Assembly: GCA_016490735.1 (NCBI GenBank)
Contig: JAEMWC010000049.1
Location: 1,597,501-1,661,500 of the forward strand
Source: Pachyseris speciosa
Taxonomy: Eukaryota; Cnidaria; Anthozoa; Scleractinia; Pachyseridae
Length of the DNA stretch: 64,000 bases
Direction of reading: 5' to 3'
Shown one piece after another: positions 35,760-46,620 of the stretch (its first letter is position 1; every line of letters begins with the position of its first letter). The notes under the pieces were generated by a model. It worked only from the letters and a program-made list of their open reading frames with translations. It was not told where the DNA came from and made no database searches. The position numbers and the translations under genes were made by a program.

Positions 35760-36560
35760 CAGTTCCACGCCCACTCAAGCTGATACTTTTTAATTTTAGG
35801 ATTAGCATACTGCACGTGCATGCGTCACGTGCTGGTTTACCGAGAGTAACTAATATACACGGCGCATGACTAATACGGCCACCAACCGACCACCGGTATT
35901 TGGGTCAAATCTTACAAGTGAGGTGAACATATTTGGGGTTTATAAACAGGTATATACTTCTGACAAAATAACTTTCGCTAACTCGTTTTAACAGAAATTG
36001 TTGCATGCATGACAGTTCCACGCCCACTCATCCATCAGGCAGCTAAAAAAGCCTCCTTATTGCGCGGCAAAAATTCAATTATCGTTGTTTTTGATTAAGA
36101 TAAAAGTTGTCATTAAATTTAGGATACTGCACGTGCTTCACGTGCTGGTTTACCGTGCGTAACCAATACACGGGGCATGGCTAATACGGCCACCAACCGA
36201 CCACCGGTATTTGGGTCAAATCTTACAAGTGAGGTGAACATAATTGGGATTCATAAACAGGTATAAACTTCTTGCGCATTTCAAAAGCTCACAACATTTA
36301 CGTTACTTCAAAAACGGTACTTTAAAAAGGAAATAAAAAATAAAGCCTTGTTTTCCTGCGCGTGTTGTTTTAGCTGATGAATTTGGGTTAGGATACTGCA
36401 CGTGCCTCACGTGTTAGTTATGGTTTACCGCAGTAAATAATACACGGCGCATGACTAATACGGTCACCAATCGACCACCGGAATTTGGGTGAAATCTTCA
36501 GTCAATCTTACAAGTGAGGTGAACATAATTTGGGTTTACAAATAGGTGTAAACTTCTTAT
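35760..36560. promoter_or_regulatory. three direct repeats with CACGTG motifs upstream of copy A
   Basis: Three diverged units, at about 35,800-35,960, 36,120-36,290 and 36,390-36,570, each hold ACTGCACGTGC followed by TCACGTG, then GGTCAAATCTTACAAGTGAGG or a variant. CACGTG is the palindromic E-box core. The repeats lie 0.1-0.9 kb upstream of the methyltransferase start and recur, inverted, before copy B. A regulatory role is inference; they may simply be repeats. Confidence 0.4.
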
Positions 36561-36604
36561 GCATTTCAAAAGCTCATACAATGTACGTTTCAGACCTCTA
36601 AAAA

Positions 36605-36640
36605 TAATTAAATAAATAAATAAATAAATAAATAATAAAG
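36605..36640. repeat. (AAAT)n microsatellite
   Basis: About eight AAAT units. Confidence 0.9.
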
Positions 36641-36824
36641 CCTTGTTTTCCTGTGCGTGTTCTCCGTGTTGTTTTAGTTGATGAATATGTAAGTTGTTTT
36701 CGGTCAGGGTTACTACACTCTCCTCTCGCGTTAGTTATTGTTTGCTGTGCGTAACTAATACATCACGCATGACTAACACGGCCACCAACGGGCCATATGA
36801 TTTTGGGTTAAACACCCGGGGGTA

Positions 36825-37225
36825 CTCCCAGAAAAATTGGGTGGGGGTGTGCGGCCCGCTTCCTGAAACCCTTACCCTATTTCGGACCAAAATCTGCGAT
36901 TTTTCCTACCCTATTTCAGACCTGACCAAAAATTTGATACCCTATTTCAGACCTATTTCACGTACACAGTTGGCGTAATCATAATTAAAGACAGAAAAGA
37001 AGGGCTTTTGTTGATGGTCTTATCGGCTAAAGATGAAGAAGTAGATTCTTCTAAAAAAGACTCAATTCAAGACTAGAGTGCACAAACCATACCCTATTTC
37101 AGACCAAAATGGTCAAAGTTGATACCCTATTTCAGACCAAAACGGCTAAAAAACCATACCCTTTGGGGCCGCACATACCTATATAGCTCATATAAGGGAG
37201 TAGCCCCCCCCCCCTTCCCCCACCG
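36825..37225. mobile_element. GGGTACTCCC-type repeat, copy 2 (inverted)
   Basis: Starts CACCCGGGGGTACTCCCAGA and carries CCCTATTTCAGACCTG words, the complement of the family body at 31.25 kb. Ends in AGGGAGTAGCCCCCCC. Confidence 0.65.
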
Positions 37226-37607
37226 GGGGGAACTTTACAAACAGGAAGGAAATGTTATACATGTTATCCTTTTCAAAACCCGAATTCGATTAAAAAGAAC
37301 AGCAAGATTTGTCACTTGTCAGTCCTTACAGGGCAGATTTGACGTCCCTGCCCTTATTAACGAGGTGAAGGAAATAAAGTAATATACACGCAGTGGAAGT
37401 TCACAATGTGGCCATTGGTCGCATTAAAGGAGTTTTCTTATGAGAAAATGTATGGTTGTTTGGAGGGGCCGAGAAAAAGTGCCCCTAACAAGCCCCCTGA
37501 GAGCTGGCACGCGTTTATCGAAACTCCCGCCGGGTGTTATGGCTGTATTAGTCATGCGCGGAGTATTAGTTACGCACTGTAAACCATAACCATCGAGCGA
37601 GGCACGT

Positions 37608-37725
37608 GTGGTAACTAACCCCGAAGTCTACTCACGCGCATTTCAATGTTTCTTGGATTCATGTAACCAAGACAACTCCATCTTAAAATGCATCACAGAG
37701 CATACCGCGCCACCGCATCTTCTTA
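37608..37725 (+). pseudogene. methyltransferase N-terminal fragment, plus strand
   Basis: Encodes EVYSRAFQCFLDSC followed by NSILKCITEH, corresponding to residues 14-40 of the intact ORFs. Coding similarity stops soon after. It lies in the inner part of the palindrome. Confidence 0.75.
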
Positions 37726-37839
37726 GCAAACAACAGATTCTAGGACTGACAAGTGACAAATTTTGTAAAAAGATAATGATGTTCTTTTTAAATGAGTTCC
37801 TGTTTTGAAAAGGATAATACGTATGTTGTGTGACTGAGT

Positions 37840-37880
37840 GTGTGTGTCAGTGTGTGTGTGTGTGCGTGTGTGTGTAGCTT
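37840..37880. repeat. (TG)n microsatellite
   Basis: Interrupted TG repeat preceding a (TTTAA)n tract. Confidence 0.85.
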
Positions 37881-37894
37881 ATGGCGAAATAATT

Positions 37895-38100
37895 TAATTT
37901 AATTTAATCAGCTTCGCCAGAGACCTGGCAGGGACACTACAACAGCTTGCGCCAATTACAATAGGCCCGTAACTGCAAACCCTCCCCCATAACCACATTC
38001 AAGTAGAGATAGACCACCACACCGGGGACTACGTCCCCTACTCTTTTCGAACAGTGCGTGGGTTCTTTAACGTCCCACAGAATCAAAGAATGACGAATAG
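37895..38100 (-). mobile_element. tRNA-SINE 3' part, second copy
   Basis: On the minus strand it reads ATTCTGTGGGACGTTAAAGA through GGTCTCTGGCGAAGC and ends in a (TTTAA)n tail at 37,895. Same family as the SINE half at 28,251; the tRNA head is absent. Confidence 0.7.
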
Positions 38101-38204
38101 CGAAACATAACCATTTTTCCCTGTTGGTATACTTCTGTTATGTCTACCTCACATGTAAGATTTAAGCCAAATTCCTGTGGTCCGTAGGTGGCTAGACACA
38201 TTGC

Positions 38205-38755
38205 TAAGCAAATTTTGACATAACTTGATGTCTATAGAAAGGACACAGAGCAGGACCCTTGCAATTTCTCTCATTATGTATGGATTATGCACTCGTGAAC
38301 TGTGACCACTGATTCTAAAATTACTCGAAATATTCATGAGAAGATTGTTTTTACGGTCTTAAAATTTATTCAATGCATCTTATTCGTGGTCTATCAGTAA
38401 GTACACGCATGATTGAAATCTTGAGGTATAAACGTCTTGCGCTTTTCAAAAGCTCATAAACTAATTTACGTTTGAGACCTTGTTACTTCAAAATTGTTAT
38501 TTTAAAAAGAAAATTAAAAATAAAACCTTGTTTTTCTGTGCGTGTTGTTTTAAAGGAAACATAGCATACCATATCTGGCTATCAGCAATCGATGATTGAC
38601 ACTACACCGATTCCTGTAATTTACCGATGACAGAGTGTAGAATCAGTGGTCACTGTTCGTGCGTAACTGATACGTAATGAGAGCAATTGCAAGTGTCCTG
38701 CTCTGTGTCTTTTCTATAGACATTTATGTCAAAATTTGTTTGTCTAGCTCATTAT
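38205..38755. repeat. centre of the palindrome
   Basis: Inner inverted arms at about 38,205-38,320 and 38,640-38,755 share GTCTATAGAAAGGACACAGAG and its complement. The roughly 300-bp centre holds CTTGCGCTTTTCAAAAGCTC sequence also found in the upstream direct repeats. Confidence 0.65.
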
Positions 38756-38942
38756 ACAAACAGGGAGAAAAGGTTCTACCTCGCCATTTCGCCATTCACC
38801 ATTCTTTATTTCGCCATAAGCTACTCACACCAAAAATTGAACTGTAAACTTCAGTTATGTTTACCTCACTTGTAAGATTTGACCCAAATTCCTACGGCCC
38901 GTTGATGGCCGTGTGCGCGGCGTATTAGTCACTTGTTAGTTA

Positions 38943-39000
38943 CATGAATCCAGAAACATTGAAACGCGCGTGAGCTGAGTAGGCTTCGGGGTTAGTTACT
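38943..39000 (-). pseudogene. methyltransferase N-terminal fragment, minus strand
   Basis: The complement encodes residues close to EAYS..AR FQCF-DSC of the methyltransferase N-terminus (about 18 codons). It mirrors the fragment at 37,608 across the palindrome centre. Confidence 0.55.
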
Positions 39001-39188
39001 ACACGTACCTCACGCGATAGCTATGGTTAACCAAGCGTAACTAATACTCCACGCATGACTAATACGGCCATTAACACCGGACGGGGGTTTCGATAAACGC
39101 TTGCCAGCTCCCAGTGGGTTTGTTAGAGTCACTTTTTCTCGGCTCCTTCAAACAACCATACATTTTCTCATAAGAAAACTCCTTTAAT

Positions 39189-39549
39189 CACAGGTAGCCC
39201 AACCTCGATATATGAGTATCTGTACTGTACTATATTACGCAAGAGACGAAATATAAGGATTTGTATGGGGAAGACGGTTTTTCTCAAAATTCAAAAAATA
39301 TATTAACGATTTCAAATAAAAAATAGCTTGAAGAGGGACCTAAAACCACCTAAATGGCTCTTAATCGACCCAGAATCCATACCAGAGACAAAGAAACACA
39401 AGAGTGAAGCAAGGTAAGCTATTTTTTATTTGAAATCGTAAATAGTTTTTTGAATTTTGAGGAAACCGTTTTCCCCATACAAATCCTTATATTTCGTCTC
39501 TTGCGTAATATAGTACAGATACTCATATATCGAGCTTGGGCTACCTGTG
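39189..39549. mobile_element. foldback MITE present on one palindrome arm only
   Basis: Ends CACAGGTAGCCCAA and its complement. The arms, about 140 bp each, pair almost perfectly (e.g. ACGCAAGAGACGAAATATAA and its complement). Flanking direct repeats read CTTTAAT (39,182-39,188 and 39,550-39,556). The opposite arm at about 37,420-37,440 has the uninterrupted site, so this inserted after the duplication. Confidence 0.8.
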
Positions 39550-39844
39550 CTTTAATGCGGCCAATAGCCACATTGTGAAATTTTCCTGCGTGTAAATTAC
39601 TTCATTTCCTTCACCTCGTTAATAAGAGCAAGCACACCAAATCTTCCCTGTAAGGACTGACAAGTGACAAATCTTGATGTTCTTTTTAATCGAGTTCAGG
39701 TTTTGAAAAGGATAACATGTATAACATTTCGTTCCTGTTTGTAAACTTCAGTTATGTTTACCTCATTTGTAAGATTTGACCCAAATTGCTATGGTCCGTT
39801 GATGGCCGTGTTAGTCATGCGTGGTGTGTTAGTTACGCACGGCA

Positions 39845-40278
39845 ACCCCCCGGGGGGGGGTACTCCCTTATATGGGCTATATAGGTACGTGCCGCGCAAT
39901 AGGGTATGGTTTTTGGAGGTTCTCGATCCTTAAATAGGGTATCCTTTTCGGCTATGTTGGCATAGTGTCCCGGTGTGATCCTTAGATAGGGTGCCTAAAT
40001 TTGTATCAGCAAAAATAGCAGGGTGTAAACACCCAGTTAAGCGGAAAACAAATGATCTGTCAAAGTTAAAGTATTTCCAAAGCGATTTTAAGGAAATAAA
40101 GTTGACCTGTTCAAGCTATTTTGAGTTTTTGTTCTTCCCTTGCATAGGGTGTCATTTTTCGGATTTGGCCTTAAATAGGGTATCAATTTTCGTTGGATTG
40201 TTCCTTAAATAGGGTCAGGGTTTAAGACCCTTCGCGGCACACACCTATCTGGACTTTATGGGAGTACCCCCCCGGGGG
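39845..40278. mobile_element. GGGTACTCCC-type repeat, copy 3
   Basis: Ends CCCCCCGGGGGGGGGTACTC and GGGAGTACCCCCCCGGGG, with TTAAATAGGGTATC words inside. Contains a 73-codon frame without recognisable content. Confidence 0.65.
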
Positions 40279-40534
40279 CAACCCATAACTAACACGTGAG
40301 GCACGTGCAGTATCTAACCCAAATGACAACTTATACATTCATCAACTAAAACAACACGCACAGGAAAACAAGGCTTTATTGTTTATTTCCTTTTAAAGTA
40401 CCGTTTTTTAAGTAGACAGGTCTAAAAAGTAAATTTTATGAGCTTTTGAAATGCGCCTGATGTTTATACCTCTTTGTAAACCCCAATTATGTTCACCTCA
40501 CTTGTAAGATTTGACCCTAATTTTGGGAGTCTGC

Positions 40535-40610
40535 CTTTTAGTCGAGGGTCGAGGGTCGAGGGTTCTATGTCGAGGGTCGAGGGTTCCATGTCGAGGGTCG
40601 AGGGTAACAA
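40535..40610. repeat. GTCGAGG short tandem repeat
   Basis: Repeats of GTCGAGG with interspersed GTTCTAT/GTTCCAT; simple tandem array. Confidence 0.85.
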
Positions 40611-41862
40611 ATTTTTCCAAATATTTATTACTAAAAAAAAATTAAAAAGACAAGAAATTGGAAGAAGAGAAATTAAATTAAAAGAGAATTGAAGAAGAAT
40701 CTAACGTTTCCAAAAAGCGAGTTGCACGTGGACATTAGATCTTTTTGTAAGTGGACAGCCTAGGGGGTGGGGGATGAAATAGTGAATAGCCCGTTCCGTG
40801 CCCCATGTAATCCCAGTTTGGCTTTAGAAACGTCACTGCTTTCATTTGTGTTTCACAAGATTTCATTTGTGCATCACATCGGGGGATACTTTCCTATAGG
40901 GCATGGCTTTTGATTCCGATGTCCCGAAACGGGTGTATAAGTTCAAGCGCACCTGTACTTATCAGGATCTTTGGCAGGTTAGGGATTTGTTCGCTTTCAG
41001 TTAACGTTCTTCCTACAATCTTAAAAAAGAGCGCGTTGGTATTTACTGTTATTTTTTTGTTCGAAACAGGGTAAGGGTTTCGAACTTGCAGTAGTACCCC
41101 TATACCCAAACATCGGTCAGCTACACCCGGGGCACTACATAGCTTGTTTTATAACATAGGGTGATTGTCAAGGAAAATCTTTTGTTCTCTTAACATGTCC
41201 AAATTCCGCACAATAAAATTTCTTGGCCAGCATAGTCCGCTTTTATTAAATATTTTGTATTTTTCTCAAAGAAAATGTCTACAAGCCACGCTGCCCAGTA
41301 GCCACCATCAGTTCCATTTCTCATGATATTTTCGCAAAATGCCCTGAGCTAGTTTAATAACAATGACTGCTTTCACTTGCCACTACGCAACAAGTGATTG
41401 GCTGCGGCAAACGCGATTTCCGGTACGGTGATCAACTTCTTTGAAACAACGTCAAATCGATATTTGCCGGCGCTTTTCTCGTAAGATTGCAAATTGCGCT
41501 TTTTGTTTCGATTCTTTGTGAAAGACTATGGATTCCCCTAAATCGTTCACTGATGTGATAAGAGGGAAAAAATCAAACAGTTGGTGAAGGAGGTACCAGG
41601 CAGAGGACGAGGAGGAGGCGATGTTAATTGCCATTAAAAAATCACGGAGTCATGCGCCGTGCATTAGTTACGCATGGTAAACCAGCACGTGAGGCACGTG
41701 CAGTATTAAAAAGTATCAGCTTGAGTGGGCGTGGAACTGTCATGCATGCAACAATTTCCATTTAAAACGAGTTACCCAAAGTTATTTTGTCAGAACGTAT
41801 TCAGTCACTGGCGAAATGCACATCAACAGAACTGCGACTTAAAAGAAGAGTTGTAAGACGTA

Positions 41863-42777
41863 ATGGACGACCGCAGTACTCGTCTTCTTTCCTCGCATCC
41901 CGAAGCCTACTCACGCGCGTTCCAGTGTTTCTTGGATTCATGTGACCAAGAAAATTCCATCTTAAAATGCATCACAGATCACATCGCACCACTTATTACA
42001 AACAATAGATTTCAGGACATTTTCAACGGCTCACCATTCCGTGTTCTCAGTGTGGGGAGCGGAGAAGGCGAAAACGACATCAACATTCTAGATGCTCTCA
42101 GTAAAATCATAGCCAGCAAAGATGGAGACAAGCCAATCTCATTTGTGAATCGTGTTATTGAACCAGCTGTAGATAGGCTGTCGGCGTTTCGCGCACGAGC
42201 TGAAAACCTGCCGGAAAATTTGAAGAATTCAGCAACTGTAGACTTTGAATGGATTCCCGCGACCTTCCAAGAATATGTCCAGAAGCAGAAGGGAAAGAAA
42301 GAAGATGCCCAAATGAGTCTGATCCACTTCATACACAGCATCTATTACGTCGACATTGAAGAGGCGCTTGTGCACTGCTACGAGAACGAGCTTGGAGACA
42401 AAGGCATCATCATGACTGTCTGTCAGGCAGAAGACGACGTCATGTTCAAGTACTCTAAAGAATTCCCCAAAATACGCACAGCCTCATACCCGGAAAAGGA
42501 TGTCGCCGCTGTTGCAAGAGAGAAGGGATGGCTCTATTACGAATGCCCTGGTGATTACAATCGCCTTGATATCAAGTCAGTTTTCGATGGTTCGTCTCCG
42601 GAAGGAAATGATCTGCTGGATTTTCTCACGGATATGGTGAATGTCCGAAAATGCGAGAGAGAAGATACAGTGAACAATATTTTAAACTTTTGGCAGGAGC
42701 AATCTTTTTCTGATGAAAATGGAAAAAGGATCGTAAAGCTTAAAGACAGAGCAGTCATAATTTTAAAAGGATTTTAA
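41863..42777 (+). CDS. histamine N-methyltransferase-like protein, copy B
   Basis: Twin of the ORF at 34,720-35,634: 304 residues, intronless and intact, with the same motifs (GSGEGE at 65-70, VIEP 98-101, HFIHSIYYV 155-163). It differs from copy A by E39D, H77D, E87D, S119N, V121K and A123S. Residues 124-304 are identical, and by eye the DNA also looks the same across that part, which points to recent duplication or gene conversion. Upstream at about 41,690 a GTGAGGCACGTGCAGT stretch mirrors the repeats of copy A. Expected activity is SAM-dependent N-methylation of a small amine; the substrate is not established from sequence. Confidence 0.85.
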   Translation: MDDRSTRLLSSHPEAYSRAFQCFLDSCDQENSILKCITDHIAPLITNNRFQDIFNGSPFRVLSVGSGEGENDINILDALSKIIASKDGDKPISFVNRVIEPAVDRLSAFRARAENLPENLKNSATVDFEWIPATFQEYVQKQKGKKEDAQMSLIHFIHSIYYVDIEEALVHCYENELGDKGIIMTVCQAEDDVMFKYSKEFPKIRTASYPEKDVAAVAREKGWLYYECPGDYNRLDIKSVFDGSSPEGNDLLDFLTDMVNVRKCEREDTVNNILNFWQEQSFSDENGKRIVKLKDRAVIILKGF

Positions 42778-44591
42778 TTTTTTTGTTTTTGATCAGTGTT
42801 TGACTCTGAACATTCAGATCGCCATTATTGTACAATCCTGTGATTGTGTTAAAGGTTTATTTTTCATTTCATACGTACTATACGCTCTTATTCATGCAGT
42901 CCTCTAATCTATATTTATACTGCTGGTCATGGTTAATATATACCTTCAGGGCCGTTGAAACAAATTTGTAGATAAAATATTACACAAGTGCATAAGTGAC
43001 ATATCATGTCGTTAAGTGGCGGTGTGCCATGTGAAGGAATAGTTTTTGTGGTTGACAACACATATCCCCAGATCCAGCGATCGCGAACGACTGGGGAAGA
43101 GACAGTCTCAATATAAATTATTAAAATATATCCTTAGATGCATAGGTCTGACGTTCTATAGAACTTTCTTGACGAAATCGTCACGTAATCAAAACTGATT
43201 TTAGTTCAAGCAACAGAAACGTATTATAAGGCCAACAGTTGTATCGATTGGCTAACAACGCTGAAAATGTGGTTAGCAAGGACATGTTAGTATCTACTGC
43301 TGAGATTCTTCATGAAAAAGTTTTAAACAAAATAAAACACCACTCTTTTTTAATTTTTTTTACGCTTACGCTAGTTATAGAAAACCAATCCTAACAAAAA
43401 CCAAAATACTATAAATGAATAATATTGAAAGCGTTTTTAGTCACTCCTGGCGTTTGTGTATTTACCCCAGGGGGACACTCCCTTACTTGGCCTAAACGGG
43501 TATGTGGCGCCCAATAGGGTATGGTTTTTGGGGTCTTGAATCTTAAACAGGGTGTACAATTTCACTATTAAGTAGCGTTTTGAACAGGGTGTCTTTCTGG
43601 ACCGCAAGCCGTGAACTTTGGAGGTGCCGGTGCGCGGTCTACATATGCTGGTTACCTGACCATGTCAGTAAAAAAGAAACAAAGAAACAAAAACTACTTT
43701 CTGCATTTGAAATGAAAAACAAATCCGGGTCACCAAAAGTAGGTCTCTTGTCTTAAACATTCTAGCGAAATGAACGGATTTTCTCTTAACAGGGTCAGGG
43801 TTTGAAGTCCTCGGGCGGCACACCCCAACCCAAACTTATTTTAAGTGCTCCCCCGTCCCACCACCCTGGTTATTTACCTACGGAAATATTACCTAACTGA
43901 AAGTCTTCGACGCGCCGTTGAAAGACATTTAACAAGAAGGGAAAACGAATTTTAGCAATTTGGAGTGGAAATGTTTCGTGTATCTTAATTAGAAGGTAGA
44001 AGTTCTAGTGCAAGTTACTCAAGGAGCGTAGTGTTTTAAAAGAGTTGCTTGAACGTAATTTGTGAAGTTTGTAGCTATAGTTGAGAGCGATGGTGTCTGG
44101 ATGCAGCGACGAAAGTTTTAATCTTTGCACAGTATAGGTTAGGAGCGAATTAGCATATGATACAAAACGACCGAAGTCGAACTTCACATGTGCCGAATCT
44201 AATGCAAATGAGAAAAATCTATTGTTTTCGCTCATTTGCATTAGATTCGGCACATGTCAAGTTCGACGTTTGAATCGGGCCCTAAAAACTCATTGCGCGA
44301 ACGGAAAAAAATAAGCGCCCTTAAAGGTTGGTCCTTGGATTTTAAGGAAAAAGCAAGTCATGCTTTATATATTAAAATATATTTTCCACCTTAGAAAAAA
44401 AAGTTGTGGTCTTAAAATCGACTGAAAGATGGTTTAGTCTGCGAAATCCGGTTGTAAACTGTACTATACAGTACATAACGGTTATCACACGTTCACCAAA
44501 CGAATTGAAGCGAGCCGGATTACATTTTGTTTGTCAGTCAGTCAAGTGTGAAATCCACTAGCCTGTGAATACGTATTCGCACGCTAGGAAC

Positions 44592-44645
44592 TCACCCTCC
44601 CCCTCCCCTTTATACGCCTGTCACGCAGGCTAGGCGTTTGTTGGT
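44592..44645. repeat. single minisatellite unit on right arm
   Basis: Complement of one unit of the 58-bp repeat at 32,181 (ACGCCTGTCACGCAGGCTAG). Flanked on both sides by CTAGCCTGTGAATACGTATT segments. Confidence 0.8.
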
Positions 44646-44762
44646 GGTCTTTTCGCCTAATGTGAAACCCACTAGCCTGTGAATACGTATTCGCAGGCTA
44701 GGAACCCACCCAACAACTGAAGACTGGCACTGTGGCGTAACATAAAATATGCTGAAATAACT

Positions 44763-44790
44763 GGTTGTTGTTGTTGTTGTTGTTGTTGAT
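44763..44790. repeat. (GTT)n microsatellite
   Basis: Nine GTT/TTG units at the outer border of the right arm. Confidence 0.9.
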
Positions 44791-45134
44791 CACACACTCA
44801 TCTCACAGTGTGCATTCTGATTGGCCTTGCTTATAAACTGTAGACACATTACGACGTTCATAAGCTGTTAGTAAAGTTCGTAAACATTAGAAGAGTATCG
44901 ACCACTGCTGCAGTGGGTGATCACCCCACGGACACTGGGTATACCCTTGATATTTCAGACATTTCATCCTCCGTGATCATTGAAAGGGAAAACGACACTA
45001 GCAAGAGAAGAATTAGAGAGGACATTGAAATACACTTCCAGGCAACAACACTGAATCGATACCCGGATACGAACTCCCGTTGATTTACCGGGACGTTTTG
45101 TCACGTGCGACGGAATCGAAAAGCTTGTGTTTTA

Positions 45135-45694
45135 GGGCCTGTTTACATGGAGGGAGGGTGCCCGGCTTACCGAGTTACCCGGCTAACCGAGCTACTCTGT
45201 GAAGGCCAACGTTTCAAACGTTTCTTTAGAAAACGCATTGAATCGTTTACATGCTAGACAGGGTAGCCCGCCTTCCCGGGGACACCCTGTCTACTTGCCT
45301 GGGGCACCCTTCTAGCCAGGCTAGCTTTTGCCTGTGAACGGTTCGTGCCGGGTTATCCCGGCTAGCCGAGGTGAGAAGACAGTGGAAGCAGCGATATATT
45401 CCAGGTCAGCTTTTAAAGTTAACTACCCCTGGTGACAACGAACAATTACCAGAGTGCAAAATAACGACCCTACACACTAAAAAGCGGCCGCTAACGCAAC
45501 GAGCGATCAAAAAATTGAACTTACCGTTCAAAAAGTTTCCTTTATCCGCCATCTTGTTTGCTGTTCTCACGGCCGCTCTAAAAATAGCCCACTGACTATC
45601 CCGCTTAGGTGAGTTTCATGTAAAGGCTGGCTATGTTCCTCCTAGCCAGGTAACTCGGTTAGCCGGGGCACCCTCCCTCCATGTAAACAGACCC
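45135..45694. mobile_element. MITE with TTA target duplication (PIF/Harbinger-like)
   Basis: Ends GGGCCTGTTTACATGGAGGG and complementary CCATGTAAACAGACCC, flanked by TTA at 45,132-45,134 and 45,695-45,697. Three-base TWA duplications are characteristic of PIF/Harbinger. The interior holds further CCCGGCTAACCGAG-type repeats and no transposase. Confidence 0.7.
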
Positions 45695-45785
45695 TTATAC
45701 AAATTTCGCGATCCTGGAAGAGGAACCTGATTTTGCTCACATATAATGTTATTTTCAAAAAATGGACAACCACTTTGAGTTTAAA

Positions 45786-45826
45786 ACAAGACATGTTTCG
45801 ATCGTTCAACGATCATCATCAGTTGT
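45786..45826 (-). ncRNA. hammerhead-ribozyme-like motif in PLE tail
   Basis: Minus strand: ACAA-CUGAUGA-U-GAUCGU(UGA)ACGAUC-GAAA-CAUGUC-UUGU. The catalytic box is canonical (CUGAUGA, GAAA), helix II has 6 perfect pairs, helix I is 4 bp (ACAA/UUGU), helix III is minimal (AC...GU), and the cleavage triplet is GUC. One unpaired U precedes helix II. Penelope-like elements are known to carry hammerheads in their terminal regions. This is the best-preserved copy here. Confidence 0.65.
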
Positions 45827-46056
45827 GAAATAGTTTACAGTTGTGATTTGAATTTATACTACCATTGACGCGTACAATTTTTTAAAAAATTAACGGGCAA
45901 TACTTAAATGCGCGAGACCTGGGACAATACATTTTATGAAATAGGATGTACATAGAGAGGCTAAGTATAAACAACAAAATAATTACAGCTATTGCACAAA
46001 ATTGTCATAGTAAGTAAAACTAAATAACAAAAGGACTAACGCAATGGGAAACCACG

Positions 46057-46616
46057 TCAGAAAGAAAGAGTCAGCTCGGCATGTTTAAGCTGCTTGTTTA
46101 ACGTGGGATTTTCCAAGCGGATATACGCGGCTTCTTTTAAAATTAGCTGAAATCTATTTGGTGCAGAATCCAAAATAGAAAAGGACCTCATTGAACAAAG
46201 TCTGCGGCATGTCTCAGACTGTTGTAATTGCTGGAAAATGTGCGAGTTCCTGTCCCTACTCAGATGTTCACGAATGCGTGTTGAGAGATGTCGACCGGTT
46301 TCGCTGATGTAACAGACATTACATCCTGCACAAGAAAATTTGTAAACAACACGCGAACGGAGATAGAAAGGCACAGGATCCTTCACATGCACTAAACATA
46401 CTACCGACTTTGAAAGAAGAAAAAACCAACTTGATTTAAATATTGGCACAGTAACGTGGAATGAGTTTCCGTAATCTTTTCTGCGCTTCCATAGAAAAGG
46501 GACCTACATAAGGTAACTTAAAATAGTAAGATGAAACAGATGGCTGAACCTGCGCGTTATCTGAAAGGCGGTTTTGAGTTCCATTAACGCATTGATTGAC
46601 AACCTTCTCTATAATA
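46057..46616 (-). pseudogene. PLE GIY-YIG endonuclease and linker (broken)
   Basis: The frame encodes VVYKFSCAGCNVCYISETGRH with RIREHLSRD after it. This is the CCHH-type linker and GIY-YIG nuclease of Penelope-like retrotransposons. The usual YIGET reads YISET here, a change at the signature glycine. The N-terminal linker (LNIIEKVVNQCVN) continues at 46,500-46,616 after a frame change. The nuclease nicks target DNA in intact relatives. Confidence 0.75.
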
Positions 46617-46620
46617 TTAA

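Larger units (their letters stand above)
32050..37720 (+). repeat. left arm of large inverted duplication
   Basis: Matches the complement of about 38,940-44,760 over most of its length, with indels. Shared landmarks from the outside in are CAGTGCCAGTCTTCAGTTG, the 58-bp minisatellite unit, flanking sequence at 33-34 kb, the methyltransferase ORF, CACGTG-bearing repeats and GAGTTTTCTTATGAGAAAAT. The centre of symmetry is near 38.5 kb. Confidence 0.8.
38940..44760 (-). repeat. right arm of large inverted duplication
   Basis: Inverted partner of 32,050-37,720. It ends at the (GTT)n tract at 44,763. It carries an extra foldback element (39,189-39,549) and has one minisatellite unit where the left arm has about 13. 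Confidence 0.8.

Noticed and set aside
45371..45595. Small lysine-rich protein
   Set aside because: Lies wholly inside the Harbinger-like MITE and shows no conserved features.
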